A stretch of DNA of 64,000 nt, taken from NCBI GenBank assembly GCA_934593275.1, contig CAKTQE010000004.1, positions 20,374 through 84,373 of the forward strand, given 5' to 3'. Positions 25,012-31,588 of this stretch are shown one piece after another (position 1 is the stretch's first letter; each line of letters opens with the position of its first letter). A model generated the notes under the pieces. The model was not told the DNA's origin and did not search any database. It saw nothing but the letters and a program-made list of their open reading frames with translations. The position numbers and the translations under genes were made by a program. This DNA is from an uncultured Oscillospiraceae bacterium. GTDB taxonomy: Bacteria > Bacillota > Clostridia > Oscillospirales > Oscillospiraceae.

Positions 25012-25524
25012 TTAGCAGGCGACCAGCAGTTTCTTGTCCAGATTTCTGCTGCAAATGGCCCCATAAAGGGCCGTTCCCACCACCAGCAGCACCGCCAGCT
25101 CCCCGATGGCCACATACAGAGCATTCATCCAGAAGGACATTTCCCCGATGTACACCGTCAGCTCCCAGCCCACCAGCACCGCATTGGTCACGGCGGGCAT
25201 CAACAGTCCCAGCAGGGGCAGCTTGCAGACCTTCACATCCCGCAGCGCCCACATAGCAACCCCTGCCAAAAGCGTTGCCAGGGTTCCCACCACCGGGTCT
25301 AAGGGCAGGGTTCCGGCATAGGTCAGATTAAACAGCAGGCAACCCAGGCTCAGCCCCGGAATAGCCGCCGGGGTGAAGAAAGCCAGTACCATCATAGCCT
25401 CACTCAGCCGCATCTGAATGGCCCAGGTGGTGCTTCCGGGCAGCAGCAGATTCTGCATATGGGTCAGGGCGGCATACATGGCAGCAATCACAGCCGCCTG
25501 GGTCAAATAACGGGTTTTGGACAT
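25012..25524 (-). CDS. queT: QueT-family queuosine-precursor transporter
   Basis: 170 residues from the ATG at 25524, behind GAGGAG at 8 bp; longer in-frame starts run back into the terminators and riboswitch. About five hydrophobic spans. The conserved block AIQMRLSEAMMVLAFFTPAA and the following PGLSLGC mark the QueT family, which are substrate-binding (S) components of ECF transporters. It presumably imports preQ1, preQ0 or a related queuine precursor with the shared EcfAT module encoded elsewhere. The preQ1-I riboswitch upstream supports the assignment. Confidence 0.9.
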   Translation of the reverse strand: MSKTRYLTQAAVIAAMYAALTHMQNLLLPGSTTWAIQMRLSEAMMVLAFFTPAAIPGLSLGCLLFNLTYAGTLPLDPVVGTLATLLAGVAMWALRDVKVCKLPLLGLLMPAVTNAVLVGWELTVYIGEMSFWMNALYVAIGELAVLLVVGTALYGAICSRNLDKKLLVAC

Positions 25525-25540
25525 AATAACGCTCCTCAAA

Positions 25541-25568
25541 ACAAAAAATGGGCGGACAGTTCCACCCA
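25541..25568 (-). terminator. second leader terminator upstream of queT
   Basis: Minus-strand hairpin TGGGTGGA-ACTG-TCCGCCCA (25549-25568, one G-T pair) followed by TTTTTTG. It is the nearer of two tandem terminator-like hairpins between the preQ1 aptamer and queT, and ends 17 bp before the ATG. Confidence 0.65.
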
Positions 25569-25573
25569 CAGCA

Positions 25574-25604
25574 AAAAACAAAATGGACGCAACATCTGCG
25601 CCCA
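25574..25604 (-). terminator. first leader terminator upstream of queT
   Basis: Minus-strand hairpin TGGGCGCA-GATGT-TGCGTCCA (25584-25604, one G-T pair) followed by TTTTGTTTTTT. It is the likely expression platform of the preQ1 riboswitch. Confidence 0.75.
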
Positions 25605-25640
25605 TCCAAAGAAAAACATGCGATAATCGCATATTTTAAA

Positions 25641-25680
25641 TCCTAGTTTTATTTACCGACAGGATGGTTACGAACTGTCC
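25641..25680 (-). promoter_or_regulatory. preQ1-I riboswitch aptamer
   Basis: Minus-strand RNA: P1 GACAG / CUGUC enclosing the loop UUCGUAACCAUC, then the A-rich tail AAAUAAAACUAGGA whose GG can pair with the loop CC, the H-type pseudoknot layout of class I preQ1 aptamers. It begins about 11 nt after the predicted start and precedes queT, a typical target. A perfect 15-nt palindrome (25618-25632) lies just downstream and may take part in switching. Confidence 0.85.
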
Positions 25681-25697
25681 TATGAAATTGTGGCTGT

Positions 25698-25726
25698 ATT
25701 CTACCACGCCAAAGGATTTCTGTCAA
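25698..25726 (-). promoter_or_regulatory. queT promoter
   Basis: Minus strand: -35 TTGACA (25721-25726), 17-bp spacer, -10 TAGAAT (25698-25703). Confidence 0.85.
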
Positions 25727-25764
25727 GCACTTTTCCCCATTTCTCTCCCCCCGAAATTTTTCTA

Positions 25765-25793
25765 TTGCTTTTTTTCAAATCATCCTGTATAAT
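25765..25793 (+). promoter_or_regulatory. tRNA-Pro promoter
   Basis: -35 TTGCTT (25765-25770), 17-bp spacer, -10 TATAAT (25788-25793), 10 bp before the tRNA. Confidence 0.8.
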
Positions 25794-25803
25794 ACATCCG
25801 TCA

Positions 25804-25880
25804 TCCGGGTGTAGCGCAGTTGGTAGCGCGCCTGCTTTGGGAGCAGGATGCCGCAGGTTCGAATCCTGTCACTCGGACCA
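25804..25880 (+). tRNA. tRNA-Pro (anticodon TGG)
   Basis: 77 nt with encoded CCA. The acceptor stem TCCGGGT pairs with ACTCGGA (one G-T). The D arm contains AGCGCAGTTGGTAGCGC, the anticodon arm is CCTGC-TTTGGGA-GCAGG with TGG at 25838-25840, and the T arm is GCAGG-TTCGAAT-CCTGT. The 3' part of this gene is repeated downstream and appears to be the attachment site of the island that follows. Confidence 0.97.
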
Positions 25881-25918
25881 AAAAATGAACACCACCCGGC
25901 GGGTGGTGTTCATTTTTT
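25880..25918 (+). terminator. tRNA-Pro terminator
   Basis: An 18-bp perfect stem (25880-25897 with 25901-25918) with a 3-nt loop, ending in TTTTTT. It is unusually long and strong. Confidence 0.9.
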
Positions 25919-25923
25919 GACTT

Positions 25924-25972
25924 GTGACAGGATTCGAACCCATCTAAATGCCAAATGCCAGTGGCATTTGGC
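25924..25972. repeat. inverted copy of the tRNA T-arm plus a palindrome
   Basis: GTGACAGGATTCGAACC (25924-25940) is the exact reverse complement of tRNA positions 25856-25872, so the two bracket the terminator hairpin. It is followed by CATCTAAAT and a perfect palindrome GCCAAATGCCA-g-TGGCATTTGGC (25950-25972). ATTCGAA-(C/G)-CCATCTAAAT recurs at 26075-26092 and 33256-33273, so this is a family of short repeats. Confidence 0.75.
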
Positions 25973-26005
25973 AGCAACCAGTTCAAAACTTAATTGCAAC
26001 CATAT

Positions 26006-26092
26006 GACTTTGCTTCGCAAAGTCAGCCATCGAATCCTGTCACTCGGGGACACGTTCGTTTTTCCTCCACCGTAATTCGAAGCCATCTAAAT
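26006..26092. repeat. left copy of the 87-bp island-flanking repeat
   Basis: It aligns without gaps to 33187-33273 with 8 mismatches. It begins with a hairpin, GACTTTGC-TTC-GCAAAGTC, and contains CGAATCCTGTCACTCGG (26031-26047), identical to tRNA-Pro positions 25860-25876. It ends in the ATTCGAA..CCATCTAAAT motif. Confidence 0.85.
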
Positions 26093-26680
26093 GACAAATA
26101 CCTGTGACATACGGTTGCAACAGCAAAGCCAGCATTGGATGATGATTTTCTCCACAAGTTCTGAAAGCAGTGGGGCTGTCAGGGTGTCCATTTCCAGAAA
26201 TCTCCGAACGGCCCTCAAGAAACGCTGCTGGTCCTGTTCTGCGCTGTCCGCTTCCGCCAATTGCTGGCGGAGGCGGGCAGTTTTGGTTTTCAGGTCCATG
26301 CGCTCCACCTCGTACTTGTGGGAAAGCTGCAAGAACCATTCATCCATAACCTTGCCGCTGACGTTATCCTCATAGAGACGTTCGTACAGGCGGGTCAAAT
26401 TCTCCATACGGCATAGCCCCTTTTGCAATTCCGCATTGGCATGGCTTCGCTCCTGCTGGTGGAGCTGACCGGTCTTTTGGGCTAAAAGCTCCGCAAAGGC
26501 TTCTTCATCTCTCACCAGCAGCTTTGCCATGCGGCGGAATTCCAGCAGTAGTACCTGTTCCAGGGAGTCTGCCCGGACGTAGTACCGAGTTGGACAAGTG
26601 CCGCGGTAGTCCTTGGCTGTTTTGATGTTGCCATAGCCATGATCAACACCGATGATGTAAATTCCGTTTTTGTTTTTCAT
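26087..26680 (-). pseudogene. chimera: ParM-like N-terminus fused to a serine-recombinase C-terminus
   Basis: From the ATG at 26680 (AAAGGA 8 bp upstream) the product has 197 residues. The first 21 or so (MKNKNGIYIIGVDHGYGNIK) are the start of the plasmid-segregation ParM/StbA-like actins found on clostridial elements. From KDYRGTCPTRYYVRADSLEQ onwards it matches the C-terminal region of large Tn4451/TnpX-type serine recombinases, including the coiled-coil segment (ERSHANAELQKGLCRMENLT) and the start of the last domain (LLSELVEKIII). That tail is then cut off by the flanking repeat, ending SQVFVI. The fusion most likely arose from a deletion joining two genes of one element; neither half should work. 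Confidence 0.75.
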
Positions 26681-26714
26681 TTGATTCATCCTTTCAAAAA
26701 ATAGTTTTGCGCAC

Positions 26715-26894
26715 CTATTTGACCTCGCCCCCGTGCGCTCTGGATTCATCTAACGCCCGACAGCGATTCGGGTCCATGGGAATTCCACCCCTGCGCTTCT
26801 GCCCAGCTCTTTCGAGAAGTATCATTGTCATGCCCCCGCCGTCGTCGCCTTGTCGGTTGCTATCCGGCATTTGCGGCCCGTGGTTGTCGCTCAC
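26715..26894 (-). CDS. 59-residue frame, possible C-terminal remnant of an element gene
   Basis: A GTG-started frame (VSDNHGPQMPDSNRQGDDGG at the start, MDPNRCRALDESRAHGGEVK at the end) stops 34 bp before the ParM-like start. The hydrophilic, Asp/Gly/Gln-rich sequence looks like the tail of a larger protein, and the frame is blocked by a TGA about 12 bp upstream of the GTG. No family is recognised and there is no clear ribosome-binding site, so it may be a decayed tail or chance. The rest of 26681-27007 shows nothing else I can name. Confidence 0.25.
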   Translation of the reverse strand: MSDNHGPQMPDSNRQGDDGGGMTMILLERAGQKRRGGIPMDPNRCRALDESRAHGGEVK

Positions 26895-27007
26895 ATAAAA
26901 TGGTCATGGCGCACGGCCTTCCGGCTCGGGTGGGGAAGAATGTATCAGATGAATGGTTATGAACTTGTCAAGGTACATTGAGAGGAGCAATACCCCCTCA
27001 CTTGGTA

Positions 27008-27133
27008 GGCGTGGCGGAGAGTTTCGCCCAAATCAAAATGCTCTGCTGGGTGCTGATCGGTGTGATTGGCGTCTTGAACATCATGAATACCGTTTACAGC
27101 AACATCCACACCTGCGTGCCATTTCCAGAATGA
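27008..27133 (+). pseudogene. fragment of an FtsX-type ABC permease
   Basis: A 41-codon open stretch, GVAESFAQIKMLCWVLIGVI, then VLNIMNTVYSNIHT, resembles the membrane-span and loop region of MacB/FtsX-like permeases (typically LIGVINVLNIVNTVYTNIHTR). It has no start codon context, no signal for translation, and ends at a TGA soon after the conserved part. It is a remnant left by deletion. Confidence 0.5.
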
Positions 27134-27173
27134 ACATTGTGGACTCCATTGAAACAGGAGAATAACATACCGC

Positions 27174-27202
27174 TTGACAAATCACATCCCACAAGATATA
27201 AT
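27174..27202 (+). promoter_or_regulatory. promoter of the first TetR operon
   Basis: Perfect consensus: TTGACA (27174-27179), 17-bp spacer, TATAAT (27197-27202). Confidence 0.9.
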
Positions 27203-27232
27203 AACGATATGTTATACATAACGAAGCGTTAT
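27201..27232. promoter_or_regulatory. TetR-type operator
   Basis: Two adjacent dyads overlap the -10 and start site: ATAAC-gatat-GTTAT (27201-27215) and ATAACG-aag-CGTTAT (27218-27232). They share the half-site ATAAC and fit autoregulation by the TetR gene that follows. Confidence 0.7.
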
Positions 27233-27250
27233 TATATAAGGATGGTGCTT

Positions 27251-27856
27251 ATGCCGGCAGTCAGAAAAGTTTCAAAGGAACAGATCATCGACGCTGCGGT
27301 GGAGGTATTGCGTGACGACGGCTTTTCTGCCATCAATGCCCGCAGCGTCGCCAAAAAACTGGGCTGCTCCACGCAGCCGATCTACTTTTCATTCAAGAAC
27401 ATGGACGAACTGAAGGCCGCGCTGACGCAGAGTGCGATTGAACTGCACACACAGCGCGTGCGGGATTCTCTGTGCGCCCACGAGGGGAGCGACAGCCGCT
27501 ACAGCAGCTACGGCATGGGCTTCGTCAAATTCGCCGCCGAGGAAAAGCAGCTGTTCCGCTGGCTCTATCTGGAGGGCGAACAACCGGGGGCCTATCAGAG
27601 TGACATTCTGACGCAGGAGGTCATCGGCGTGATCGCCGATGAATTCGGATATGCGGAGAATACGGCCCGCCGCTTTCATCAGGATATGATCTACTTTACC
27701 TACGGACTGGCAATCCTCGCCAATACGGATCATCTGCATCTGACGGAAACAGAGTTGCGTGAGGCGTTCCGCCGGGAGTTCCGTGCGCTGATTGCCATTT
27801 ATGGAAAGCCCGCAAAGCTGCCTGAATTTGCTGTGAGAGCCGGTGTTGTTTTATGA
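27251..27856 (+). CDS. TetR/AcrR-family regulator
   Basis: 201 residues from the ATG at 27251 (AAGGA 8 bp upstream); the longer in-frame start at 27137 lies before the promoter. The N-terminal HTH is typical: SKEQIIDAAVEVLRDDG, INARSVAKKLGCSTQPIYF, FKNMDELKAAL. The C-terminal ligand domain (about 75-190) contains hydrophobic and aromatic stretches (FRWLYLEGEQPGAYQSD) as in TetR_C/WHG-type proteins. It overlaps the following membrane-protein gene by 4 bp (ATGA), so that protein is its likely co-regulated partner. Autorepression through the dyads at 27201-27232 is inferred. Confidence 0.9.
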   Translation: MPAVRKVSKEQIIDAAVEVLRDDGFSAINARSVAKKLGCSTQPIYFSFKNMDELKAALTQSAIELHTQRVRDSLCAHEGSDSRYSSYGMGFVKFAAEEKQLFRWLYLEGEQPGAYQSDILTQEVIGVIADEFGYAENTARRFHQDMIYFTYGLAILANTDHLHLTETELREAFRREFRALIAIYGKPAKLPEFAVRAGVVL

Positions 27857-28314
27857 ATCTGAAAATGTCCTTTTTATGGATTGGGCCTGTGATCTTTGCG
27901 CTGCCCATGCTGATCAACATCGCCTATGTCATGTTTCCGCCAGCCGGAAAAGCGGAACAGACCGCAGCGGTCACGCATTGGGTTGAGATCGTCGAACAAA
28001 TCAGCCGCATCGCCTATCTGTTTGCGGTTACGCTGCTTGTGAGCCGGGATAAGCTCGGCTGCCGGAGTGGCTGGCTTTATCTTGCGGCAGCTTTCCTGAT
28101 TTTGTACTACGCCGTGTGGCTCCGCTATTTTATGGGCGGACGGGAGATTGCGCTTTTGAGCCGTTCGTTTCTCTTTGTCCCGATGCCGCTGGCGGTGTTC
28201 CCCGTGCTGTACTTTCTGTGCGTCGCCATCTGGCTGCATAACCTTCCTGCTGCGATTATCATGGTGATTTTCGGCGCGGCACATCTCACCGTGTCGATTC
28301 AATCCTTTCGCTGA
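27853..28314 (+). CDS. small integral membrane protein
   Basis: 153 residues with four to five hydrophobic spans (about 7-28, 52-65, 75-95, 112-132, 135-150) and short loops. I do not recognise a family. The start overlaps the stop of the TetR gene, with which it forms a two-gene operon under one strong, operator-flanked promoter. This arrangement suggests a regulated membrane protein, perhaps involved in efflux or stress, but no transport motif is visible. It appears intact. Confidence 0.75.
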   Translation: MNLKMSFLWIGPVIFALPMLINIAYVMFPPAGKAEQTAAVTHWVEIVEQISRIAYLFAVTLLVSRDKLGCRSGWLYLAAAFLILYYAVWLRYFMGGREIALLSRSFLFVPMPLAVFPVLYFLCVAIWLHNLPAAIIMVIFGAAHLTVSIQSFR

Positions 28315-28356
28315 CATTTGTTGCGCGCTACGCTCTAAAAAATCTTTCACCAGGTC

Positions 28357-28407
28357 TTGACAAGTAACCACTCGGTAACTATAATGAGAGTTACCGAGTG
28401 GTTACTT
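28357..28407 (+). promoter_or_regulatory. promoter with a long palindromic operator for the second TetR
   Basis: TTGACA (28357-28362), 17-bp spacer, TATAAT (28380-28385). Perfect 19-bp inverted arms AAGTAACCACTCGGTAACT (28362-28380) and AGTTACCGAGTGGTTACTT (28389-28407), 8 bp apart, occupy the spacer and the region after the -10. Each arm is itself a near-dyad (GTAACC..GGTAAC), suggesting two repressor dimers. Confidence 0.9.
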
Positions 28408-28421
28408 GCAAGGAGGATATT

Positions 28422-29051
28422 ATGGCTGGAGATACGAAAGAACGGATTTTGGAAACGGCACTGGAATTGTTTGCGCAGAACGGCTACCTTGGGACATCGA
28501 TGAATGATATTGCGGGGCGGTTGGGGTTCACGAAAGCCGCCTTGTATAAGCACTATACCAGCAAACAGGAGATTTTGGACAGGATCGTGGAGCGCATGAA
28601 TGAGATGGACTATGAACGTGCGGAAAGCTATGAAATGCCGGAGACGGAGCCGGACGGCTTTGCGGAGGCTTACCTGCACACGCCGATTCCAAAAATCCGC
28701 GCATACAGTATGGCGCAGTTTGACCATTGGACAAAGGAGCCGTTTTCCTCTAATTTCCGTAAAATGCTGACACTGGAGCAATACCGTGATCAGAAGCTTG
28801 CCCAGCTCCATCACGACTACCTGGCGGGCGGGCCTCTGGAGTACATGGCTGCAATTTTTCGTAAGCTGACAGATACTGACGAAGCCGCCATGCAGCTGGC
28901 ACTGGAATTCTATGGACCAATGTACCTACTCTACAGCATCTACGACGGTGCGCAGGATAAAGATTCCGTTGCCCCCTTGCTGGATGCGCATATTGAGCGG
29001 TTCATTGCCAAGGTTGAATCCTGTTACAGAAAGGACAGGGAGACGATATGA
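28422..29051 (+). CDS. TetR/AcrR-family regulator, autoregulated
   Basis: 209 residues from the ATG at 28422, behind AAGGAGG at 6 bp; the in-frame start at 28398 lies inside the operator arm. HTH: KERILETALELFAQNGYLGT, SMNDIAGRLGFTKAALYKHY, SKQEILDRIVERM. The C-terminal ligand domain continues to about 205. The last bases overlap the start of a truncated Cys-rich KTR frame (ATGA), the usual neighbour on mobile elements. With the 19-bp palindrome at its promoter it is probably a self-repressor; any other targets are not evident, although the hydrolase gene downstream could be co-transcribed. Confidence 0.92.
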   Translation: MAGDTKERILETALELFAQNGYLGTSMNDIAGRLGFTKAALYKHYTSKQEILDRIVERMNEMDYERAESYEMPETEPDGFAEAYLHTPIPKIRAYSMAQFDHWTKEPFSSNFRKMLTLEQYRDQKLAQLHHDYLAGGPLEYMAAIFRKLTDTDEAAMQLALEFYGPMYLLYSIYDGAQDKDSVAPLLDAHIERFIAKVESCYRKDRETI

Positions 29052-29146
29052 AGGAACTTGAAGAGAAAAAACAGTGGGTTTTATGCCCTTGGTACGGCTC
29101 GAAAACGCGGCTGCAAATATTTCGGGAAACTGAGTTGAAAAGATAA
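29048..29146 (+). pseudogene. truncated Cys-rich KTR protein
   Basis: A 32-codon frame reading MKELEEKKQWVLCPWYGSKT, then RLQIFRETELKR and stop. The Cys_rich_KTR family normally has about 55-60 residues with two C-P-x-C pairs and a conserved KTR. Here the first pair has lost its second Cys (CPWYG), the KTR is present, and the second half with the other Cys pair is missing. These small proteins are common on clostridial integrative elements, which supports the island interpretation. Confidence 0.65.
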
Positions 29147-29147
29147 A

Positions 29148-29765
29148 ATGAAGAATTTAGTTGTATATGTTCACGGAAAGGGCGGCTCGACACAGGAAGC
29201 CGAGCACTATAAATCACTATTTCCGAAGGACGAAGTAATTGGCTTTGATTACCGTTCCCAAACACCCTGGGAAGCAAAGAAAGAGTTTCTTGCGTTTTTT
29301 ACCGAGCAGAGAGGCCGCTGTGAGCACCTCACCTTGGTAGCAAACAGCATTGGGGCTTTCTTTGCGCTATCATCTCTGGATGAAACGCTGGTGGACAACG
29401 CCCTTTTCATCTCTCCGATCGTGAATATGGAAAACTTGATCTGCAATATGATGCAGTGGTCGAATGTGACCGAACAGGAGCTTGCCGAGAAACGGAAAAT
29501 CGCCACAAATTTCGGAGAAACGCTGTCTTGGGATTACCTTTGTTATGTGCGGCAGCATCCGATCATCTGGAATGTCCCCACCTGTATTCTCTACGGTGCG
29601 CATGACAACCTTACATCCATTGAAACGGTATCCGCGTTTGCCAAGCGGCACCATGCTGATCTGACCGTCATGCCCGGTGGCGAGCATTGGTTCCATACCG
29701 ACAAGCAGATGCAGTTTCTGAATCATTGGATCAGAGAACGCATCTTAAAAGATGTCTGTGGATGA
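29148..29765 (+). CDS. alpha/beta hydrolase
   Basis: 205 residues. The alpha/beta-hydrolase order is complete: N-terminal VVYVHGKGG (oxyanion loop), nucleophile elbow ANSIG with Ser67 (the first Gly of GxSxG is Ala), acid Asp153 in YGAHDNL, and His180 in GGEHWFH. Such small hydrolases include RBBP9/YdeN-like serine hydrolases and carboxylesterases; the substrate is not predictable. No signal peptide, so cytoplasmic. It starts 1 bp after the truncated KTR stop with no strong ribosome-binding site, so expression may depend on readthrough from upstream. Its 3' end overlaps the start of a beta-lactamase-like fragment, a probable recombination junction. Confidence 0.85.
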   Translation: MKNLVVYVHGKGGSTQEAEHYKSLFPKDEVIGFDYRSQTPWEAKKEFLAFFTEQRGRCEHLTLVANSIGAFFALSSLDETLVDNALFISPIVNMENLICNMMQWSNVTEQELAEKRKIATNFGETLSWDYLCYVRQHPIIWNVPTCILYGAHDNLTSIETVSAFAKRHHADLTVMPGGEHWFHTDKQMQFLNHWIRERILKDVCG

Positions 29766-30081
29766 CGATACTTCACACCGCAGACTGCAAAACGGCACGT
29801 GGAACGGGCAAAAGATCATTTCCTCCGAATGGCTTCGGGAAATGCTTTCCCCGCGCAGGATCGAAAGCGGCACTTTCAGCGGAAAGTCTTACGGCTATCT
29901 TTGGTGGAGCGTGCATCCGGAAAGAAATGTTTATGCCGCAATCGGTGACAGCGGCAATGTGATCTATGTTGATCCGAACGAGAAAATCCTTGTTGCGGTT
30001 TCTTCCTGTTTTCGGCCGGCTGTACATGACCGCGTTGACTTTATTGAACATATTCTGCTGCCGATCATACAAAATCATTGA
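29752..30081 (+). pseudogene. C-terminal fragment of a class C beta-lactamase-like serine hydrolase
   Basis: 109 codons; from RRLQNGTWNGQKIISSEWL onward it matches the C-terminal third of beta-lactamase/esterase-type serine hydrolases (GYLWWSVHPERNVYAAIGDSG, then a last helix ending LLPIIQ). The catalytic SxxK and YxN motifs, which lie in the missing N-terminal 200-250 residues, are absent. The ATG at 29752 lies within the end of the hydrolase gene, so it is not a natural start. An inactive remnant. Confidence 0.7.
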
Positions 30082-30104
30082 TAAGAGATAACAGGAGAAA
30101 CACC

Positions 30105-30436
30105 ATGTCAGAAAAGAATATCACCATTCGCTTAGAAACCGAAAACGATTACCGCGCCGTCGAAAACCTGACCCGCGAGTCCTTTTGGAATGTCTACCGC
30201 CCCGGCTGCATGGAGCACTATGTGCTGCACTGCTATCGGGATGACCCGGCTTTCGACCAGGGGCGGACTATTTCCTCATCAAGGAGCTGACACCGGGCTT
30301 TTTGGACGGCATCTCCGGAACTTACAAGGATCCAGAGAGATATTTCGTTTGCGAGAAGGAGCCTGAAGCGTTTGAACAGTTTGAAGCGGCCTTCCCGGAG
30401 AAGGAAAAGCTCAAGCTGCCGGGGCAGCTGTTCTGA
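30105..30436 (+). pseudogene. GNAT acetyltransferase with an internal deletion
   Basis: From the ATG at 30105 (AGGAGA upstream) the first 58 codons read as the start of a GNAT (MSEKNITIRLETENDYRAVE, ENLTRESFWNVYRPGCMEHY). At about 30265 the frame changes: the downstream sequence reads DYFLIKELTPGFLDGISGTY and then KDPERYFVCEKEPEAFEQFE in another frame, which is the tail of the same enzyme family, ending at the TGA at 30434-30436. The central acetyl-CoA-binding part (about 70-80 residues) is missing, so the gene is dead through deletion plus frameshift. Confidence 0.75.
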
Positions 30437-30450
30437 GCAGGAGATAAACA

Positions 30451-30819
30451 ATGGCATCCAGTAAAGAGTATCTTCATTTCATTCTGGAACAACTATCCGA
30501 TTTGGACGATGTTTCTTACCGCCCTATGATGGGAGAATTTATCCTCTTTTATCACGGTAAAATCGTCGGTGGGATCTATGATGATCGATTGCTTGTAAAG
30601 AAAACAAGATCCGCTTTGGAACTTATGCCCGCGGCAATTTGTGAGTTCCCGTATGAGGGAGCGAAAGAAATGCTGCTGGTGGATAAAGTTGACAGCAAAG
30701 AGTTTCTTACAAGACTGTTTGAGGCAATGTACGATGAGTTGCCGTCGCCAAAACGAAAGAACAACGGCATTGGAGGAATAACCGATGAACTATATTCGGA
30801 TCACAAAAGAAAATATTGA
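30451..30819 (+). CDS. TfoX N-terminal domain protein
   Basis: 122 residues covering the TfoX_N fold: KEYLHFILEQLSDLDDVSYR, then PMMGEFILFYHGKIVGGIYD, and a C-terminal helix. The domain occurs in competence regulator TfoX/Sxy and in many short stand-alone proteins of unknown role; the short form is common in Firmicutes. A GGAG motif lies about 10 bp before the ATG. The 3' end overlaps the following YoaP-like gene by 35 bp in another frame, which is unusual but both frames look intact. Confidence 0.85.
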   Translation: MASSKEYLHFILEQLSDLDDVSYRPMMGEFILFYHGKIVGGIYDDRLLVKKTRSALELMPAAICEFPYEGAKEMLLVDKVDSKEFLTRLFEAMYDELPSPKRKNNGIGGITDELYSDHKRKY

Positions 30820-31525
30820 CAAGGAACATATCTGCTGCGCCATGTCCGGCAAGCAGAGCTTCGCAAAAAAGGAATGGCTGCGGCTGCACTTTGATGACGG
30901 ACTTGTCTTCTATCGCAGCGAGGAACGCGGCAAATGCTTTATCGAATACATTCCGGCTGAAAACGCATGGGTGCCTATTGAGGCAGACGGCTACCTTTAC
31001 ATTGACTGCCTGTGGGTATCCGGTTCCATGAAGGGACACGGATACTCAAACGATTTGCTGGAGGAATGTATCCGGGACGCTAAGACACAGGGGAAGAAAG
31101 GCATTTGCATTCTGTGCGCAGAGGGCCGGAAGCGGGAATTTCTCGCTGACCCGAAATATCTTACTCACAAGGGGTTCCGTGTGGCAGATATCTCCGACTG
31201 CGGGATCAATCTCATGTACCTTCCCATTAAACCGTCCGCACAGATGCCAAAGTTCCGGGAATGCGCAAAGCATCCGGCGATTGAGGATAACGGTTTTGTC
31301 CTGTATTACACCGATCAGTGTCCCTACACCTATTATTGGGTGCCACGGGTGCAGGAGGTTGCGAAGGAACACGGTATCCCGTTCAAGGTTATCCATATCA
31401 CGGATAAAGAAAGCGCGCAGAATGTACCTGCACCGGTCACGACCTATGCCCTGTTCCGGAACGGTCAGTTTCTAACACAGAGTATTCAGTCGGATAAAAA
31501 ATTTCTGGCGCTGGCGGGCTTGTAA
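30785..31525 (+). CDS. GNAT/YoaP-domain acetyltransferase
   Basis: 246 residues in two parts. Residues 1-150 are GNAT-like, with WVSGSMKGHGYSNDLLEECI forming the acetyl-CoA loop (the usual Q/R-x-x-G-x-G is SMKGHG). Residues 170-246 match the YoaP C-terminal domain, a thioredoxin-like fold starting YYTDQCPYTYYWVP with a single conserved Cys. The family is widespread but uncharacterised; a role in modifying small molecules or proteins is only inferred. AGGAATAACCG precedes the ATG, which lies inside the end of the TfoX-like gene. Confidence 0.85.
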   Translation: MNYIRITKENIDKEHICCAMSGKQSFAKKEWLRLHFDDGLVFYRSEERGKCFIEYIPAENAWVPIEADGYLYIDCLWVSGSMKGHGYSNDLLEECIRDAKTQGKKGICILCAEGRKREFLADPKYLTHKGFRVADISDCGINLMYLPIKPSAQMPKFRECAKHPAIEDNGFVLYYTDQCPYTYYWVPRVQEVAKEHGIPFKVIHITDKESAQNVPAPVTTYALFRNGQFLTQSIQSDKKFLALAGL

Positions 31526-31588
31526 AACGGATTGTAGCGAGATGCAAGCATGCGATGCTGCCAAAAAGATAACAGGAGGCAATAACCA

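Noticed and set aside
25801..25986. Minus-strand 61-codon frame over tRNA-Pro
   Set aside because: It is a translation of tRNA and repeat DNA, a common annotation artefact.
27137..27250. Longer N-terminus for the first TetR gene
   Set aside because: The upstream start lies before the consensus promoter and inside the FtsX remnant; the ATG at 27251 has a proper site.
29752..30081. Intact small beta-lactamase-like enzyme
   Set aside because: All catalytic motifs of the family are in the missing N-terminal part.
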